A DNA stretch of 64,000 nt from Punica granatum. Lineage: Eukaryota > Streptophyta > Magnoliopsida > Myrtales > Lythraceae. Within the stretch, counting starts at the first letter, position 1. Every line of letters starts with the position of its first letter. The notes below the pieces were generated by a model. It saw only the letters and a list, made by a program, of their open reading frames with translations. It did no database searches and was not told the DNA's origin. The stretch lies in the NCBI RefSeq assembly GCF_007655135.1, contig NC_045128.1, positions 17,810,230-17,874,229 of the forward strand, given 5' to 3'. Shown in pieces: positions 11,992-23,839 of this stretch. The position numbers were made by a program, and so were the translations under genes.

Positions 11992-13473
11992 CTAGGGGTG
12001 GGCGAGGTTGCGTGCCCTTTTGTGCACTCGGTCCAACTGTGCGCTCAAACGGGCCATCTCCCAATCTAAATGTGCAACTCGGGCGCGTGCTCGAGTCAAC
12101 TCCGTCTGAAGCTCCCTGTAGTCCGCGACCTCTGTGCGGGAATCAACAAGCTCGCAACGGAGCCTATCTCGTTCCTCCCTGACGACCCGTAGTTCCGTGT
12201 GCATGGCCGCTTGGATGGAGCTTTCGGCTTCGAGAGCGAGGGTAGATGTAGTTTAGGGAATCGGGGTGGCCTGGGGCCGTTGCGATGGTGCCGATCCCTG
12301 TGAATAGAACCGAGCCACGTAGGCTGATGTGGCGGAGAATGCTCGCTCTTCGTCGGTGGGGTGTTCGGGGAAGTATAGACGTTGTATGGTGCTAGCGTCC
12401 TGTTGGCGGCGAATCTCCCGAATCTGTAGGAATCTTGCGGGGGCCGTGGATGTAGAGTCGGCCCATTGGATACGGAAAGGTAGGCGGTCCTGTAGGCCGC
12501 CGAGTTGTCTGATTACCCAGCTGGGGAATATGAGCGTGCTCCCCAAGTGGCTGAGAAGGGGAACTCCCACAATTCCGGGACATCCCGTGATCATGGGGCC
12601 GCCGGGGTTCCATCGGGCGACCCATAAGAACCGTGCGGGCGTCAACTCACGCCAAAAACGCCTCCATTCCGAGAAGCTGTGCTCGGGAGGTGGGATGACT
12701 GGTGCAAGACGTTCGATCAGCGAGCACTCGTCGGAGATGTAGGAGAACGGATGTGATGAGTAAAAGGGGCGGACGTGCGCGAGAAGCCAAGTCTGCAGTA
12801 GGTGCGGGGATCCCCTCATCCTGCCGCGCCGAACCTCTCTAACATAGTTGAGAGACCGAACGGTCTCGGCTAACAAAGCCTCCACATAACTATGGCCTCC
12901 CACTGCTTGGAGGACGACTTGGGCTATAGCCCCGTCAATGAGGTTCGGCGAATACGGGAACAGGAGAGTGCCAAAGACCAAGAGCAGGAATCCATGACAG
13001 GCATCGCGCTGATAAGAAGCCGTTGTAGGTGTCATTGCGCGGAGGAGCGTCCAATCGGAGAGCCATGCGATCCTGATGCCCTGATCCCACCTCTGATGAA
13101 GCTCCTCGTGGATGTCTTTAGTGGGTATGTGGAGAAGGGTGGAGAGCTGACTCTGGACGGTTGTAAACGGGTTAGGCACGAAGATGTCGTGGGTCGTGGG
13201 CGTAGGCCTCTGGATGAGTGTCGTGTACTCCTCGATCGTAGGGGCTAACTCCGTCCCCTGGAAGTTGAATACTGCGTGCTCGGGATCCCAAAATTCGGTG
13301 GCGGTCCTCAAGAAGATCCAATCCACCGGGGTCTCGGTGAACGTAACCATATCTCCGATAATGCCCCGGATGAAAGCGTGATCCATCGGCCGGAGAGTCC
13401 TCCCGATGCGCATGATGTCTTGTCTTGGCGGTGTGATTGCTTCGAGTCTGAGACCGAGAGCCGGGCGGTCCAT
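11992..13473 (-). pseudogene. Element A ORF1 (Ogre-type extra ORF), one internal stop
   Basis: The frame starts at ATG 13473 (MDRPALGLRLEAI) and runs collinear with the intact ORF1 of B to its natural end at 11992. It is interrupted only by TAA at 12253-12255 in the linker before the C-terminal coiled coil. The N-terminal 390 residues form a globular region (WIFLRTATEFWDPEHAVFN, EEYTTLIQRPT, GFLLLVFGTLLFPYSPNLIDG, VGGHSYVEALLAETVRSL), which resembles from memory the plant-mobile or DUF7745-type domain. The last 70 residues are charged heptads (ELRVVREERDRLRCELVDSR). The function of ORF1 in Ogre elements is not known. One codon change is its only disruption, far fewer than in A's gag-pol. Confidence 0.85.
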
Positions 13474-14065
13474 CCTTACCTAGATGGAGGAGATGCCGGC
13501 TTAACGTCTTAAGAATCAAATCAATGTAATGTCCTAAGTTTTTTTCGAAAAATGTATGCAGTGTGGAAAGGTAAACTATAGTCGTGTTCTTTACAGTATA
13601 CATCGCTCTTTCTTAAAAAAAACAACAAAATGTCCGTCCTAACAAAAAACTACAGGTCGACTCAAGGACTCAACTTTTGGGTCGGTTGACGGCATGGAGG
13701 CAACAATTGGTCCAGCATGACGGTCTCTGTGTATGCATGGTTTTTGGTGCTACTGGGAGAACCGCTAACTAGGGGTGGGGGCTCCCGATACAAGGGTGTG
13801 AATTCCTTGAAATCGGGCGAGGATCTTTGGGGGCCGGTTCGGTGGCATAGCCGACTCGATCCGTTCCCTTACTCGAAACCTCTGACTAACCTAACTTCCT
13901 ACTTTGGTGCCCGTGGGATTTCGGACAAGGTACCTAGGAGCTAGTATGATATGCAATGCGTATGCGGGAAATAAAAGTGCGTAAAGTAGATAAGCGGGAA
14001 ATGCGGAAAGCGGTAAATAAACAAGCAAGCAAAGCAAGCGGGAACGAGCCCGAACCCTCTAAGCA
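13474..14065 (-). other. 5' leader of element A between primer site and ORF1
   Basis: 592 bp without a convincing ORF, collinear with the leader of B at 21749-22339. It contains A/T homopolymer runs near 13540-13630. Confidence 0.7.
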
Positions 14066-14083
14066 TCCCCAGTGGAGTCGCCA
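14066..14083 (-). other. Primer-binding site of element A (tRNA-Arg type)
   Basis: The minus strand reads TGGCGACTCCACTGGGGA, three bases after the LTR end. It is the same 18 bases as in B at 21731-21748, complementary to a tRNA 3' end in GGAGTCGCCA, as expected for a plant tRNA-Arg. That primer is reported for Ogre-type elements. Confidence 0.85.
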
Positions 14084-14086
14084 AGC

Positions 14087-14421
14087 TGTGCGCACCCAAA
14101 TTTAATCTCGTCGGAGCACGCGTGCGCGATGCCTATGCAACGCGACTTGGGAGTGTCCACCTTCCCGGGGACGCGCGACGAACGCACGTGAGAAGGAGTC
14201 GCCACTTGCCATTTTACGACCCGGAGGTCGAGGGCCGGCAAGTTACCCGGGTCTAGGGGTACGGGGTACACCTAAATGCTAAGGCAATGGTCATGCGGAA
14301 CCGAAAATTCCGAATTCGGGGGTTCTATTACGTGCAGGCCTATATCCCGCACGCCCTTTCGGTACTCTAGTTTGCCAGGCTTGCCATTTTGTTTATTTAC
14401 CGCGTGATTTAGGGTTGCACT
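14087..14421 (-). repeat. Element A 5' LTR, piece 1 (3'-terminal 335 bp)
   Basis: It starts TGTGCGCACCC, the complement of the family LTR end, and runs back through the LTR until element C interrupts it. The LTR continues at 43656. The last five bases (14417-14421, GCACT) are the left target duplication of C. Confidence 0.92.
14417..14421. repeat. Target-site duplication of element C, left copy (GCACT)
   Basis: GCACT directly precedes the TGATGAGG end of C's LTR and recurs at 43651-43655. Confidence 0.92.
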
Positions 14422-15110
14422 TGATGAGGATCATGGGCATGAGAATGAGGTTGATACACACGAGCTTGGAAGTCGGACTCGTGAAGATGGAGCTGAAGCA
14501 CAAGATCTTGGAGGCTTGCATGTTCCGAGTGGGCCAATCACACGGGCGAAGGCCAAACAAATCCAACAAGCTATGGAGAGCTTGCTGATGGGCTTTTTGG
14601 GCCAAGAGGAGTCTAATTCAATTGGGTCTCCAAAGGCCTTTATTCACTTGACTTGCCATGAGATGCTGAAGATGGAATGAAAGACTGTCAACTATTCTAG
14701 ATAGCTTTTATTTAGATTCCTCTGTTATTTCTGGTTTTAGGAAACTAAGGATATTCCAGTTTCTTAGTTTGTCAGTTTCCAGTTTCTCCTAAACTTATAT
14801 TAAGGAGGCTGAGTAGCTGATCAGAGGGAGACTATTATGGCATTTTGGTGAGATTTTCTCCTTTGTTCTTCATTGAACTCCTTCGAACGAACAAGTGTGA
14901 CAGCTTGTGATTGTTCGGTACATTTTGATATTATTGGTTCTGGTTTCTTCATAAACAACGGGTCAATAATCCTTGTCTTGATATTGTTGGTTCTTGTTTC
15001 TCTATAAACAACGGGTCAATAATCCTCTTTATCTAAATCTGTGTTTGGCGATCTGGGAATCTATTCAAGTTGGTCGTCGGGTTTCACAATCCTTCGTGAG
15101 GTCCGCATCA
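14422..15110 (+). repeat. Element C 5' LTR (689 bp)
   Basis: TGATGAGGATC...GTCCGCATCA, the same length as the two LTRs at 42257 and 42962 and differing from them by scattered single bases. Its first 260 bp are an untranslated copy of the C-terminal coding sequence of the polyprotein. Confidence 0.93.
14796..14803 (+). promoter_or_regulatory. Altered TATA box of C's 5' LTR
   Basis: Reads TATATTAA where both 3' LTR copies have TATATAAA (42631 and 43336), about 375 bp into the LTR. The change may weaken transcription from this copy (inference). Confidence 0.55.
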
Positions 15111-15113
15111 TTT

Positions 15114-15125
15114 TGGTATCAGAGC
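15114..15125 (+). other. Primer-binding site of element C (initiator tRNA-Met)
   Basis: TGGTATCAGAGC, three bases after the LTR end, is the classic complement of the plant initiator tRNA-Met 3' end. Confidence 0.92.
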
Positions 15126-15860
15126 ATCAGGCTCCAAATCAGGTTTATCCTATCCTTTACGTTTCAATTCGTTGAATTTCATTCCATCTAGCTTGTTCGT
15201 TCTGGATTGACAAGTAGCCAAAAAAAAAAGGGACAGCAAAAAAAAAAATTCGGCCAAAAAAAATAGAGCTGAAAAAAAAAGGAGAGCAAAAAAAGAAATT
15301 CGGCCAAAAAAAAAAGATAGAGCTGAAAAAAAAAAGAAAGAAAAAAAAAGAAGTCGTCGGTGTCAATTTGATCCGGATTCTTTGCATCGGAGCATTCTAA
15401 AGTTGTTATTTACCTTGTTGTTGATCGGCGTTGATTTTGCTCCCATAATTACCCAATACCTGATATTCCATATTCCCTTCTCTATATCATCCTCCATATC
15501 TTTCCATCCATATATTACTCTGATATATTCCTTTCTTCATTCCTAAAAAAATCTTTCCTTGGTTAACTTTCCTTTAGCCATTTATTTCCCTGTTAGTTTG
15601 TGTCCAAGTTAGGGCTAATATATTAATTGCTGTTTTGAATTATTATGAGCTAGTTGCCTTTGATTTGTGAGTTGCTGAGTTCTTTAAAGAACTTTCAGGA
15701 GGAAATTAGAGTGGAAAGAGGCAAGAGTGGTGAGCGTATCAGAGGGAAAAAGCCATTGAACTGAGCGAAACACGAGTGTTGAGTGACGATAATCTGAGGG
15801 CAAACACGTGAGCGAGTGGTTGTGAGGTCCTAACACCAATTTTCTTTTCATAGTGCAAAC
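15126..15860 (+). other. Leader of element C, with an A-rich repeat
   Basis: 735 bp between primer site and gag with no ORF of note. Positions 15218-15352 are A-rich runs separated by a recurring TTCGGCC and AGAGCTG, giving about two units of 60-70 bp. The rest is T-rich with no recognisable feature. Confidence 0.75.
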
Positions 15861-16700
15861 ATGAGCTTCGCAGGAAAAGGCAATGAATCTACAACCGGGG
15901 ATGGAAGTAATGCCGGCCAGCAAGATGTTGCTTTTACTTTGAAAGCCATGCAGCAACAATTCGAGAGATAGGAAGTTGTTTTTGGAGATATCCGTGATAG
16001 AATGGACCGGCAAGATCAACGATTTGATCAAATGCAGAGGGAGCAACCCAGGCAGCATGTGCGAGTTCGCAATGCAAGGAGACTAATCCGCCAGCCGGCG
16101 AATCCTCATGATGAAGAAGATGAAGATTATGAGGAAGATGATGAAATTGCATCCGTGGGAAGTGTGAGGAGAGCCAGAGGAGTTAGGAATGAGGGGCGAA
16201 GACATGGTAGGCGAGATCAAGCAATTAGAGATGGAGTAGATAGGAATATTGGGAGTATTAAAATGACGATACCACCTTTTCAAGGGAGGAATGACCCTGA
16301 CGCTTTTATCGAGTGGGAGAGGAAGGTGGAACTTGTATTTGATTGCTATAATTACTCGGAAGAGAAAAAAGTGAAGCTTGCAGCGGTGGAATTCATTGAT
16401 TATGCCATCGTTTGGTGGGACAAATTGGTTAAGGAAAGAAGAAGGAACCATGAAAGGCCTATTGAGACCTGGGAGGAGATGAAGACTGTCATGCGGAGGC
16501 GATTGTTCCCTCGTATTACTATCTGGACTTGCATTTAAAATTGCAAAGTCTAAGGCAAGGGACGAGGAGCATGGAAGACTCCCACAAGGAGATGGAAATA
16601 GCTTTGATTCGGGCAAACATTGAAGAAAATGAAGAGGCACCTATGGCCAGGTTTTTATGTGGTTTGAACCGAGAAATTGCAAATGTGGTGGAGTTGCAAC
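15861..16700 (+). pseudogene. Element C gag, first part
   Basis: ATG at 15861 (MSFAGKGNEST) opens a gag frame. TAG at 15969-15971 interrupts it after 36 codons and the same frame resumes (DIRDRMDRQDQRF). An acidic stretch (DEEDEDYEEDDE) precedes the Retrotrans_gag core (IKMTIPPFQGRNDPDAFIEWERKVELVF, WWDKLVKER). A single-base loss near 16512 shifts the frame, after which the core continues (LKLQSLRQGTRS, MARFLCGLNREIANVVEL) until element B begins. Gag would bind element RNA and assemble the particle. The gene therefore has three breaks in this part: stop, frameshift and the 21.7-kb insertion. It resumes at 38444 in the same family text. Confidence 0.9.
16696..16700. repeat. Target-site duplication of element B, left copy (GCAAC)
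   Basis: GCAAC directly precedes the LTR and is repeated at 38439-38443. Confidence 0.95.
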
Positions 16701-19700
16701 TGTCAGCACCCCATTTTGGCCCACCGGCTTCCCACACGAGGATTTTCGACCGAGGCCCGGGACACTATTCATCACCCAGCAATCAGAGGCGAATAGTCAG
16801 GCACGGGGTCATGAACAATGGGAGAAGAGGTAGGTCACTAAGAAAAGCGGAGGAAAGCCATCAGAAGAGCGAACGAACAAGGAATCCCCAAAATGACGGA
16901 CTGGCACTGTGGCACTATTCATCATCGAGTCACCGAAGCACCGAAAGGCGCCCAATATGGGACTCCAAAAATCCCTCTCAGTGCCAAAGTGACCAACGAC
17001 ACATCCGAGCGCGCTCCGGAGACATCCTGGTTAGGCCGGGACACCCCGATGTCCCACGGACGCCTTTTCTAGCAGAGATCTCGGGGCCCGCTCCACTGAC
17101 AGGCAGACGGCCCCTCTAAACGGGCCTACAGGCACCCTGGGACCACCAAGGTCCGGGAACAAGCTTCAGGTGACCTTCCGGAACTCGACTCGGTTTCCCG
17201 AGGGACGTTTCAGTGGTCATGAACGTCTCCCGGCGAGCCTTCGGGGCACGCCCACGAAGAACAGAGATCACAACGATCTCCGAGCACCTCACAACGATCC
17301 CCGAGCACCTCAAGACATTCAGGGAACACTGAGAAAATCCCAGTCACAAGTCCCTAGGCCTTCCCAGGCCTACGGTCTTCGTCCGAGGGCGACGAGCCAA
17401 CGATCCCCCACGGGGCAAAAGGATCGCCAAAACGAATGTTAGAATGCACAAAGAGCAATCGGGGACCGGGGGACACTAAACTCCGATCCGAACGTCCAAA
17501 CAAGGCAAAACCGACTCTCGAGGCGCCAGGTCGCCCGAACGTTCATTCACACGACGCATGGCGATATTAGGCTCATTCAAATCCTCGTCGTTCAAGCATT
17601 CCAAATCTACAAATTAATTGGACATCGGAGATCGGATGCGATCTCAATCTTGTCTCAAGCATTTCCCGGCTTTTCTCTCAATCGAATGGGACCCACAGCT
17701 CAGCCAAGCCAAGCCATCAAGTCGCGGCTCAACCCCAAGCCATGGCTCAACCCTCGGCTCCGACATGACAACCCCAAGCCGCGGCTAACTCCCTTGGCCG
17801 GCGGCTCACCCGGCGGCTCCAAGCCCCCCCATCCACAAATTTGAATTTTGCTCTTACACCCATCACTTCCTCTTACACATCCATCACACCCATCACTCTC
17901 CTTTGCCTTCCCTTACACTCAACAAGACACATTCCCCATCTTAATCCCACTTGGGATTTTCGGCAGCCCACATTAGGGCCTTAAACCGCACTTAGCCTCC
18001 CTTAATTATCTCATTAAGCTAGCCTATAAGTTCCCTTCCATCATTAACTCTAATCACTTCTTCATTCTCACTCTCTCTCAAGCCAACTTCTCTCTAGAAT
18101 CCTCTCAACCTCCACCCCTCACCCAAGTTCCGTCCAGCCCCAAGTCAAGGCCGAAACCGGCCAAAACCATAGGAAAACCACCCGGTATTCCGGTAACCAC
18201 CCGACCGCCCGACTTAAGCCAAAAATCATCAAACTTCCTAGCCCACATATTTTCCATCCCCTAAGTCCATTTCCGGGCTTAGATTTTCGATTTGAAGCTT
18301 CCTACACCCCGTTCCAACCGTGAGAACATTCGGGTCCCGAGACCCCCTAGCCGTGCACACCGAACCTCCCGACGTGCCATTTCCTCCCACGACTTCGGCG
18401 AGTCGTGCCATCACGTTCCAAGGGTTCCTCACAACCCTCACCCTCTCCCGTGAAGAGGTGGTCACGGTCCGAGGGCCGATCAACCGTGCACAACCACCAT
18501 TCATCCGTTTCTCTCTTACCGGGTTCTTCTCATTTGTTACCGAACTTTCTCTCACATTTCGGGTTTATTCAGGCCTTGGCATGCTCGGGCTGCCCACGGT
18601 CACCTAGATCCGCCTCTTTGGAGTCTAACGAGCCCGACCTTGCACCGTGCCGTGACCGGAGCTAGCGTGCCGACCTCGTTCTTCCCGAGCTGCCGAGACT
18701 GCCATCTCTCGGGTCCTTCAAGCCGTGACACCCGAACCGAGTCTAGCGACTCCCTCGGCCACTTCCCCGACTCCTTTCCTCGTGCACGAGGCTAGGTAAC
18801 GTCCCTCTACGACTTAGACGAGCTAGGATCCTCAGTTCTTTGCTTGTGTGAAATATTCGTATGTTTTAAAGGCCCGAATGTATGAAAGCTTACATTTTTC
18901 TTTGGATCCATGCAACCCCATGCATCGTAACGTTTCTTTACTTCCTCGGCTACGTCCGAATGTTGCATGAACATGCATACCGAAAGGGGGGGGGGACTAC
19001 CCATTTCAAGGTTGGGGAGCCCCTTTTGGTCCGTAAGGGTCACGTAACTCACGGCCGTGCCTCCCGAAGGGACGGCCGATAGTTCCATTGCCCCTCACGG
19101 ATGTACGGGGAGCTCTTCCACCCCGAAATACGTTGCTCCCCACATCTTATGGTCGTCTATTATGTTCATGGCATGCACACACGATGGAAAGGTTCGGAAT
19201 CTTGACGTGAGAGACCCAAAGGGGTCGGGTGCGTCAAGGGAGACCCACGGCCATCCTCTTTGCAAGGGGGCTGAGAGGTCCCTTGATTCATCCGAAGCCT
19301 TGGAGCTCTTTGCTTCGTGATGTCGTGTGTTTCCCGCGGTTTATCTTCGGGTTTATCACTAAATGATTCGATGCCGTCTTCGTTGATCCTTTGAACGTGT
19401 TATTTTTGCGCGTCCCACATGATTATTTGTGTAGATCGGGACCGCATTGGTATTGGTTTAATGAAGCGTGCGCTATATTCACGTGCATGTTGTGTGTTGT
19501 ATGCAAAGGCCGGTTAGAATGGACACGGAAGCCCATCGGCATTCGAAGCGAGTCATGGAGCATTCGGCCATTTATCCTTAGAGATAGCCGAAAGCTTTGG
19601 GACCCCCTTTGAGTGAGGATGGGTTTCCATTGTCGCTTTAAAACGGGTCTTTGGGATTGCTCGTGGTTATGTTATACCTTTAGTAGATGGATGAATCCGA

Positions 19701-21727
19701 ATTATGCCATGGACGTGCTAGACCCGGAGTTTCCTGTTAAAACCGCAACCATAATGCAGAACGATGATCACCGAAGAATCTCACAAACGGGATGAACGGG
19801 ACGTATCATTCGGCCAATTAAATCACTTGGACTAAATAATGGGATGAATCAACCTTCAATTATAAACGCATCGATGATTTACGGAGCGGTGAAAATGCCC
19901 TTTTCTATTAAAAATCCATAATTTCAAAATATCGAGTCGCGTAACACGAATAGAATCGATGTCTAGGGAGTACTCACTTGCCACGACTCGAGTCCGGGCC
20001 CAATTTGAGGCGGCCCGAGTCGGGGCACGAGAGTCTTCCTTAGACTCCTTCGTGTGACGCGATCTCCAATTTATACACAAACATCGCAATTTTAACATCT
20101 AAGGGCATAATCGTCATTCCGTAATTCACCGATACCCTAGGTGCTAGGAAGTCGGAAACGCCTCGATCTATGGACGGGAAAGGGCCACCCGTTCGGGTAC
20201 GAGTCTCATTCGCACGGCCCATTCCGTCCACTTTCGGTGTTTCTATCTTCCTATCGTAGATTCGGTGGGGAGCATTTCATTTCAGTTACAAAATACAAAG
20301 AATCGAACTAATCATACATTCGGCCTAATCAAACACTAGATAATGGATAGGCGGAGTGATAGATTCCAATTTAGAGTCAAAACACGAGTTTGGTTAATTC
20401 GGTGAAACCGCAGTGACACTTAACTGAATAAAGGTCATAAAACAAACACACACATGTAATTGGCTCAGAATCTTATCCTAGCCCGCCCCCTATGTTTGCC
20501 TAGGTTAGATGCATTGTTTGCCAGTTAACCCCGGTTAATAACTGATTAAATCACGTACATTCGACTTAATATACAACTTGTCTGTATCTAACGATGCTTA
20601 TCAGTTATTGTCTGTATTTCATCAATTTTATCAGTTTTCCTCTGTTTTATTCTCGCATTCGATGATTTATTGCGGTTCGGTCCCGAGCCCATAGGATACG
20701 TGTTGCACGGGGTCCAACGCCCCAAATCGCCTAACACGAAGTCCAACGCCTCTTAACTCACCGAGTGCGTGCAACCCGAGTGCGGAATGGGATCTAGCCT
20801 CGATTCACCATCACACTCCGAATACGGCCTATGTGGAAGGCGGATTTGGATTGAGCGCGTGAAACGTGTTTAGATATCACCCGGGAGCTCGATTGATCCA
20901 ATGGTTCCAGCGGGAATTAATCGGTTCTCCTGCAAACCATCGGTTCAATCGGACCCGACCCCCGGCTCCTTGAGCCCGCGTTGCCTTAATTTGTTTATCG
21001 GTTATTCAAAACACACGGCGAGCCGGAGCGGAATATTGGCCCAATGCAAACCGATCGGGATCCATTTATTTCATCCAATTGTATTCTGTAATTATTCGAG
21101 TGTACATTGTGAGGATCTTATTTGTATATTTATTCATATACTTGTGAGGATCCCGATCGGTGAGCGAGAGGTCCGAGTGTCGAGTCGGTTAAGTCGGTTT
21201 ATCGTCATCAAGGGATGAGTAAGCTCGAATAATCGTGGTCTCGGTTCGCGCAGGGAATCGACTATCATGGTCCGAAGAACTGTAACGCTAAGATAGCGAA
21301 CTGATTCCTTGACTCACGAGCCTACTCATCCTTCGGATTCTTGGCCCAACTTAATCGATTCATCGACTTTACGGTGTCAAAATGGGCGAGTCAAGCGCGA
21401 CCCTAAATCACGCGGTAAATAAACAAAATGGCAAGCCTAGCAAGCTAGAGTACTGAAAGGGCGTACGGGATATAGGCCCGCACGTAATAGAACCCCCGAA
21501 TTCGGAATTTTCGGTTCCATATGACCATTGCCTTAACATTTAGGTGTACCCCGTACCCCTAGACCCGGGTGACTCAACGGCCCTCGACTTACGGGTCGTA
21601 AACAGTAAGTGGCGACTCCTTCTCACGTGCGTCCGTCGCGCGTTCCCGGGAAGGTGGACACTCCCAAGCCTCGTTTGCTTAGGCGCGCGCATGCGTGCCC
21701 CGACGAGATTAAATTCGGGTGCGCACA
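16701..21727 (+). repeat. Element B 5' LTR (5027 bp)
   Basis: TGTCAGCACC...GTGCGCACA. The last eight bases before the final A are the perfect palindrome GTGCGCAC. U3 appears long, with the presumed TATA box 1.3 kb in. A run of ten G lies near 18986. No coding gene is recognised: short ORFs near the start (MNNGRRGRSLRKAEE) and end (MYPVPLDPG) recur in other copies in varying states and are probably fortuitous. Confidence 0.95.
18025..18030 (+). promoter_or_regulatory. Putative TATA box of B's 5' LTR
   Basis: CTATAAGT in a block kept in all family LTRs, followed by a C/T-rich stretch (TTCTCACTCTCTCTC) as is common near plant start sites. This is inferred from conservation. Confidence 0.5.
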
Positions 21728-21730
21728 GCT

Positions 21731-21748
21731 TGGCGACTCCACTGGGGA
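21731..21748 (+). other. Primer-binding site of element B (tRNA-Arg type)
   Basis: TGGCGACTCCACTGGGGA, separated from the LTR end by GCT. The same 18 bases occur in A. The complement would be a tRNA 3' end in GGAGTCGCCA, fitting tRNA-Arg. Confidence 0.88.
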
Positions 21749-22339
21749 CATACTTAGTGGGTTCGAGCTCAATCCCGTTTGCTTGCTCGCTTGTTTAATC
21801 ATCGCTTTATGCATTTCCCGATTATCTACTTTACGCATTTTATTTCCCGCACATGCATTGCACATCATACCAGATTCTTAGGGACCTTGTCCGACATCCC
21901 ACGGGCACCAATATAGGAAGCTAGGTTAGTCAGAGGTTCCGAATAAGGGAACGGATTGAGTCGGCTATGCCACCGAACCGGCCCCCAAAGATCCTCGCTC
22001 GATTTCTAGGAATTCACACCCTTGAGTCGGGGGCTCCCATCCCTAGTTAGCGGTTCTCCCCGTAGCACCGAAAACCATGCATACACAGGGACCGTCATGC
22101 TGGACTAACTTTTACCTCCATGCCGTCAACCGACCCAAAAGTCGAGTCCTTGAGTCGGCCCGTAGTTTTTTTAGGACGGGCATTTTGTTGTTTTAGTAAG
22201 AAAGAGCGATGTATACTGTAAAGAACACAACTATAGTTTATCTTTCCGCACTGCATACATTCTTTTCGAAAAAAATTAGGACATTGCATTGATTTGATTC
22301 TAAAAACGTTAAGCCGGCATCTCCTCCATCTAGGTAAGG
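21749..22339 (+). other. 5' leader of element B
   Basis: 591 bp between primer site and ORF1 without a convincing ORF. It would hold packaging and dimer signals, but none can be located by eye. Confidence 0.7.
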
Positions 22340-23839
22340 ATGGACCGCCCGGCACCCGGTCTTCGGCTCGAAGCAATCACGCCACCAAGGCAAGACATCA
22401 TGCGCATCTGGAGGACTCTCCGACCGGTGGACCACGCATTCATCCAAGGCATCATTGGAGATGTGGTTATGCTCACCGAGACCCCGGTGGACTGGATCTT
22501 CTTGAGGACCGCCGCCGAACTTTGGGATCCCGAGCACGCGGTATTCAATTTCCAGGGGACGGAGTTAGCCCCTACGATCGAGGAGTACACGGCACTCCTC
22601 CAAAGGCCTACGTCCACGATCCACGGCATTTTCGTGCCTAATCCGTTCACAACTGTCCAGGGTCAGCTCTCCACTCTCCTCCACATACCTGCTCAAGACA
22701 TCCATGAGGAGCTTCACGAGAGGTGGGACCAAGGCATCCGGATCGCATGGCTCTCCGACTGGACGCTCCTCCGCGCAATGACGCCTACAACGGCTTCCTA
22801 TCAGCGCGATGCCTGCCATGGATTCCTACTCTTGGTCTTTGGCACTCTCCTATTTCCGTACTCGCCGAACCTCATTGACGGGGCTATAGCCCAAGTCGTC
22901 CTCCAAGCAGTGGGAGGCCATAGTTACGTGGAGGCTTTATTGGCCGAGACCGTCCGGTCTCTTGACTATGTTAGGGAGGTTCGGCGCGGCAGGATGAGGG
23001 GATCCCCGCACTTACTCCAGATTTGGCTTCTCGCCCATATCCGCCCTTTTTGCTCATCACATCCGTTCTCCTACATCGCCGACGAGCGTTCGCTGATCGA
23101 ACGCCTGGTACCGGTTATCCCACCCCCCGAGCACAGTTTCTCGGAATGGAGGCGCTTTTGGCGGGAGTTAACGCTCGCGCGCTTCTTGTGGGTCGCTCGA
23201 TGGAATCCCGGCGGCCCCATGATCACAGGATGTCCCGGAATTGTGGGAGTCCCCCTTCTCAGCCATTTAGGGAGCACACTCATATTCCCGGGGCGGGTAA
23301 TCAGACAGCTCGGTGGCCTGCAGGACGTTCCCGCCGAGGCAGACCGTCTACCTTTCCGCATCCAGTGGGCCGACTCTACATCCACGGCCCCCGCAATATT
23401 CTTACAGATCCGAGAGGTTCGTCATCAACGGGACGCTAGCATCATACAGCGCCTGTACTTCCCCGAGCACCCCACCGACGACGAACGAGTTTTCGCCGCC
23501 ACTTCAGCATACGTGGCTCGGTTCTATGCACGGGGATTAGCATCGCCACAACCGTCCCATGCCGCCCCGACTCCCCGCGCTACATCCACCCTCGCCCCCG
23601 AAACCGAGAGCTCCATCCAAGCGGCCATGCACGCGGAGCTAAGGGCTATCAGGGAGGAACGGGATATGCTCCGTTGCGAGCTTGTCGACTCCCGTGCAGA
23701 GGTCGCGGACTACAGAGAGCTTCAGACGCAGCTGACTCGAGCACGCGCCTGGGTCGCACACTTAGATCGGGAGATGGCCCGCTTGAGCGTGGAGTTGGAT
23801 CGTGTGCACAAAAGGGCACGCAACCTCGCCCACCCTTAG
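22340..23839 (+). CDS. Element B ORF1, intact 499-residue protein of unknown function
   Basis: An uninterrupted ORF from ATG 22340 (MDRPAPGLRLEAI; A's copy starts at the same codon) to TAG 23837-23839. Residues about 1-395 form a globular, Trp- and Leu-rich region (WIFLRTAAELWDPEHAVFN, EEYTALLQRPT, GFLLLVFGTLLFPYSPNLIDG, LLAETVRSLDYVREVRRGRM, EHSFSEWRRFWREL), which resembles from memory the DUF7745 or plant-mobile-type domain. A Pro/Thr-rich linker follows (about 396-424), then a charged coiled coil (about 425-497, ELRAIREERDMLRCELVDSR) suited to self-association. ORF1 ahead of gag is a hallmark of Ogre elements and has no established role. No signal peptide or membrane segment is evident. 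It is the only intact gene of B. Confidence 0.88.
   Translation: MDRPAPGLRLEAITPPRQDIMRIWRTLRPVDHAFIQGIIGDVVMLTETPVDWIFLRTAAELWDPEHAVFNFQGTELAPTIEEYTALLQRPTSTIHGIFVPNPFTTVQGQLSTLLHIPAQDIHEELHERWDQGIRIAWLSDWTLLRAMTPTTASYQRDACHGFLLLVFGTLLFPYSPNLIDGAIAQVVLQAVGGHSYVEALLAETVRSLDYVREVRRGRMRGSPHLLQIWLLAHIRPFCSSHPFSYIADERSLIERLVPVIPPPEHSFSEWRRFWRELTLARFLWVARWNPGGPMITGCPGIVGVPLLSHLGSTLIFPGRVIRQLGGLQDVPAEADRLPFRIQWADSTSTAPAIFLQIREVRHQRDASIIQRLYFPEHPTDDERVFAATSAYVARFYARGLASPQPSHAAPTPRATSTLAPETESSIQAAMHAELRAIREERDMLRCELVDSRAEVADYRELQTQLTRARAWVAHLDREMARLSVELDRVHKRARNLAHP

Noticed and set aside
13717..13944. Small plus-strand ORF in A's leader as a host gene
   Set aside because: It lies antisense to the retrotransposon leader and the matching leader of B has no equivalent reading frame.
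15157..15387. Phe-rich minus-strand ORF over the A-rich leader of C
   Set aside because: Translation of poly-A runs; no protein expected.
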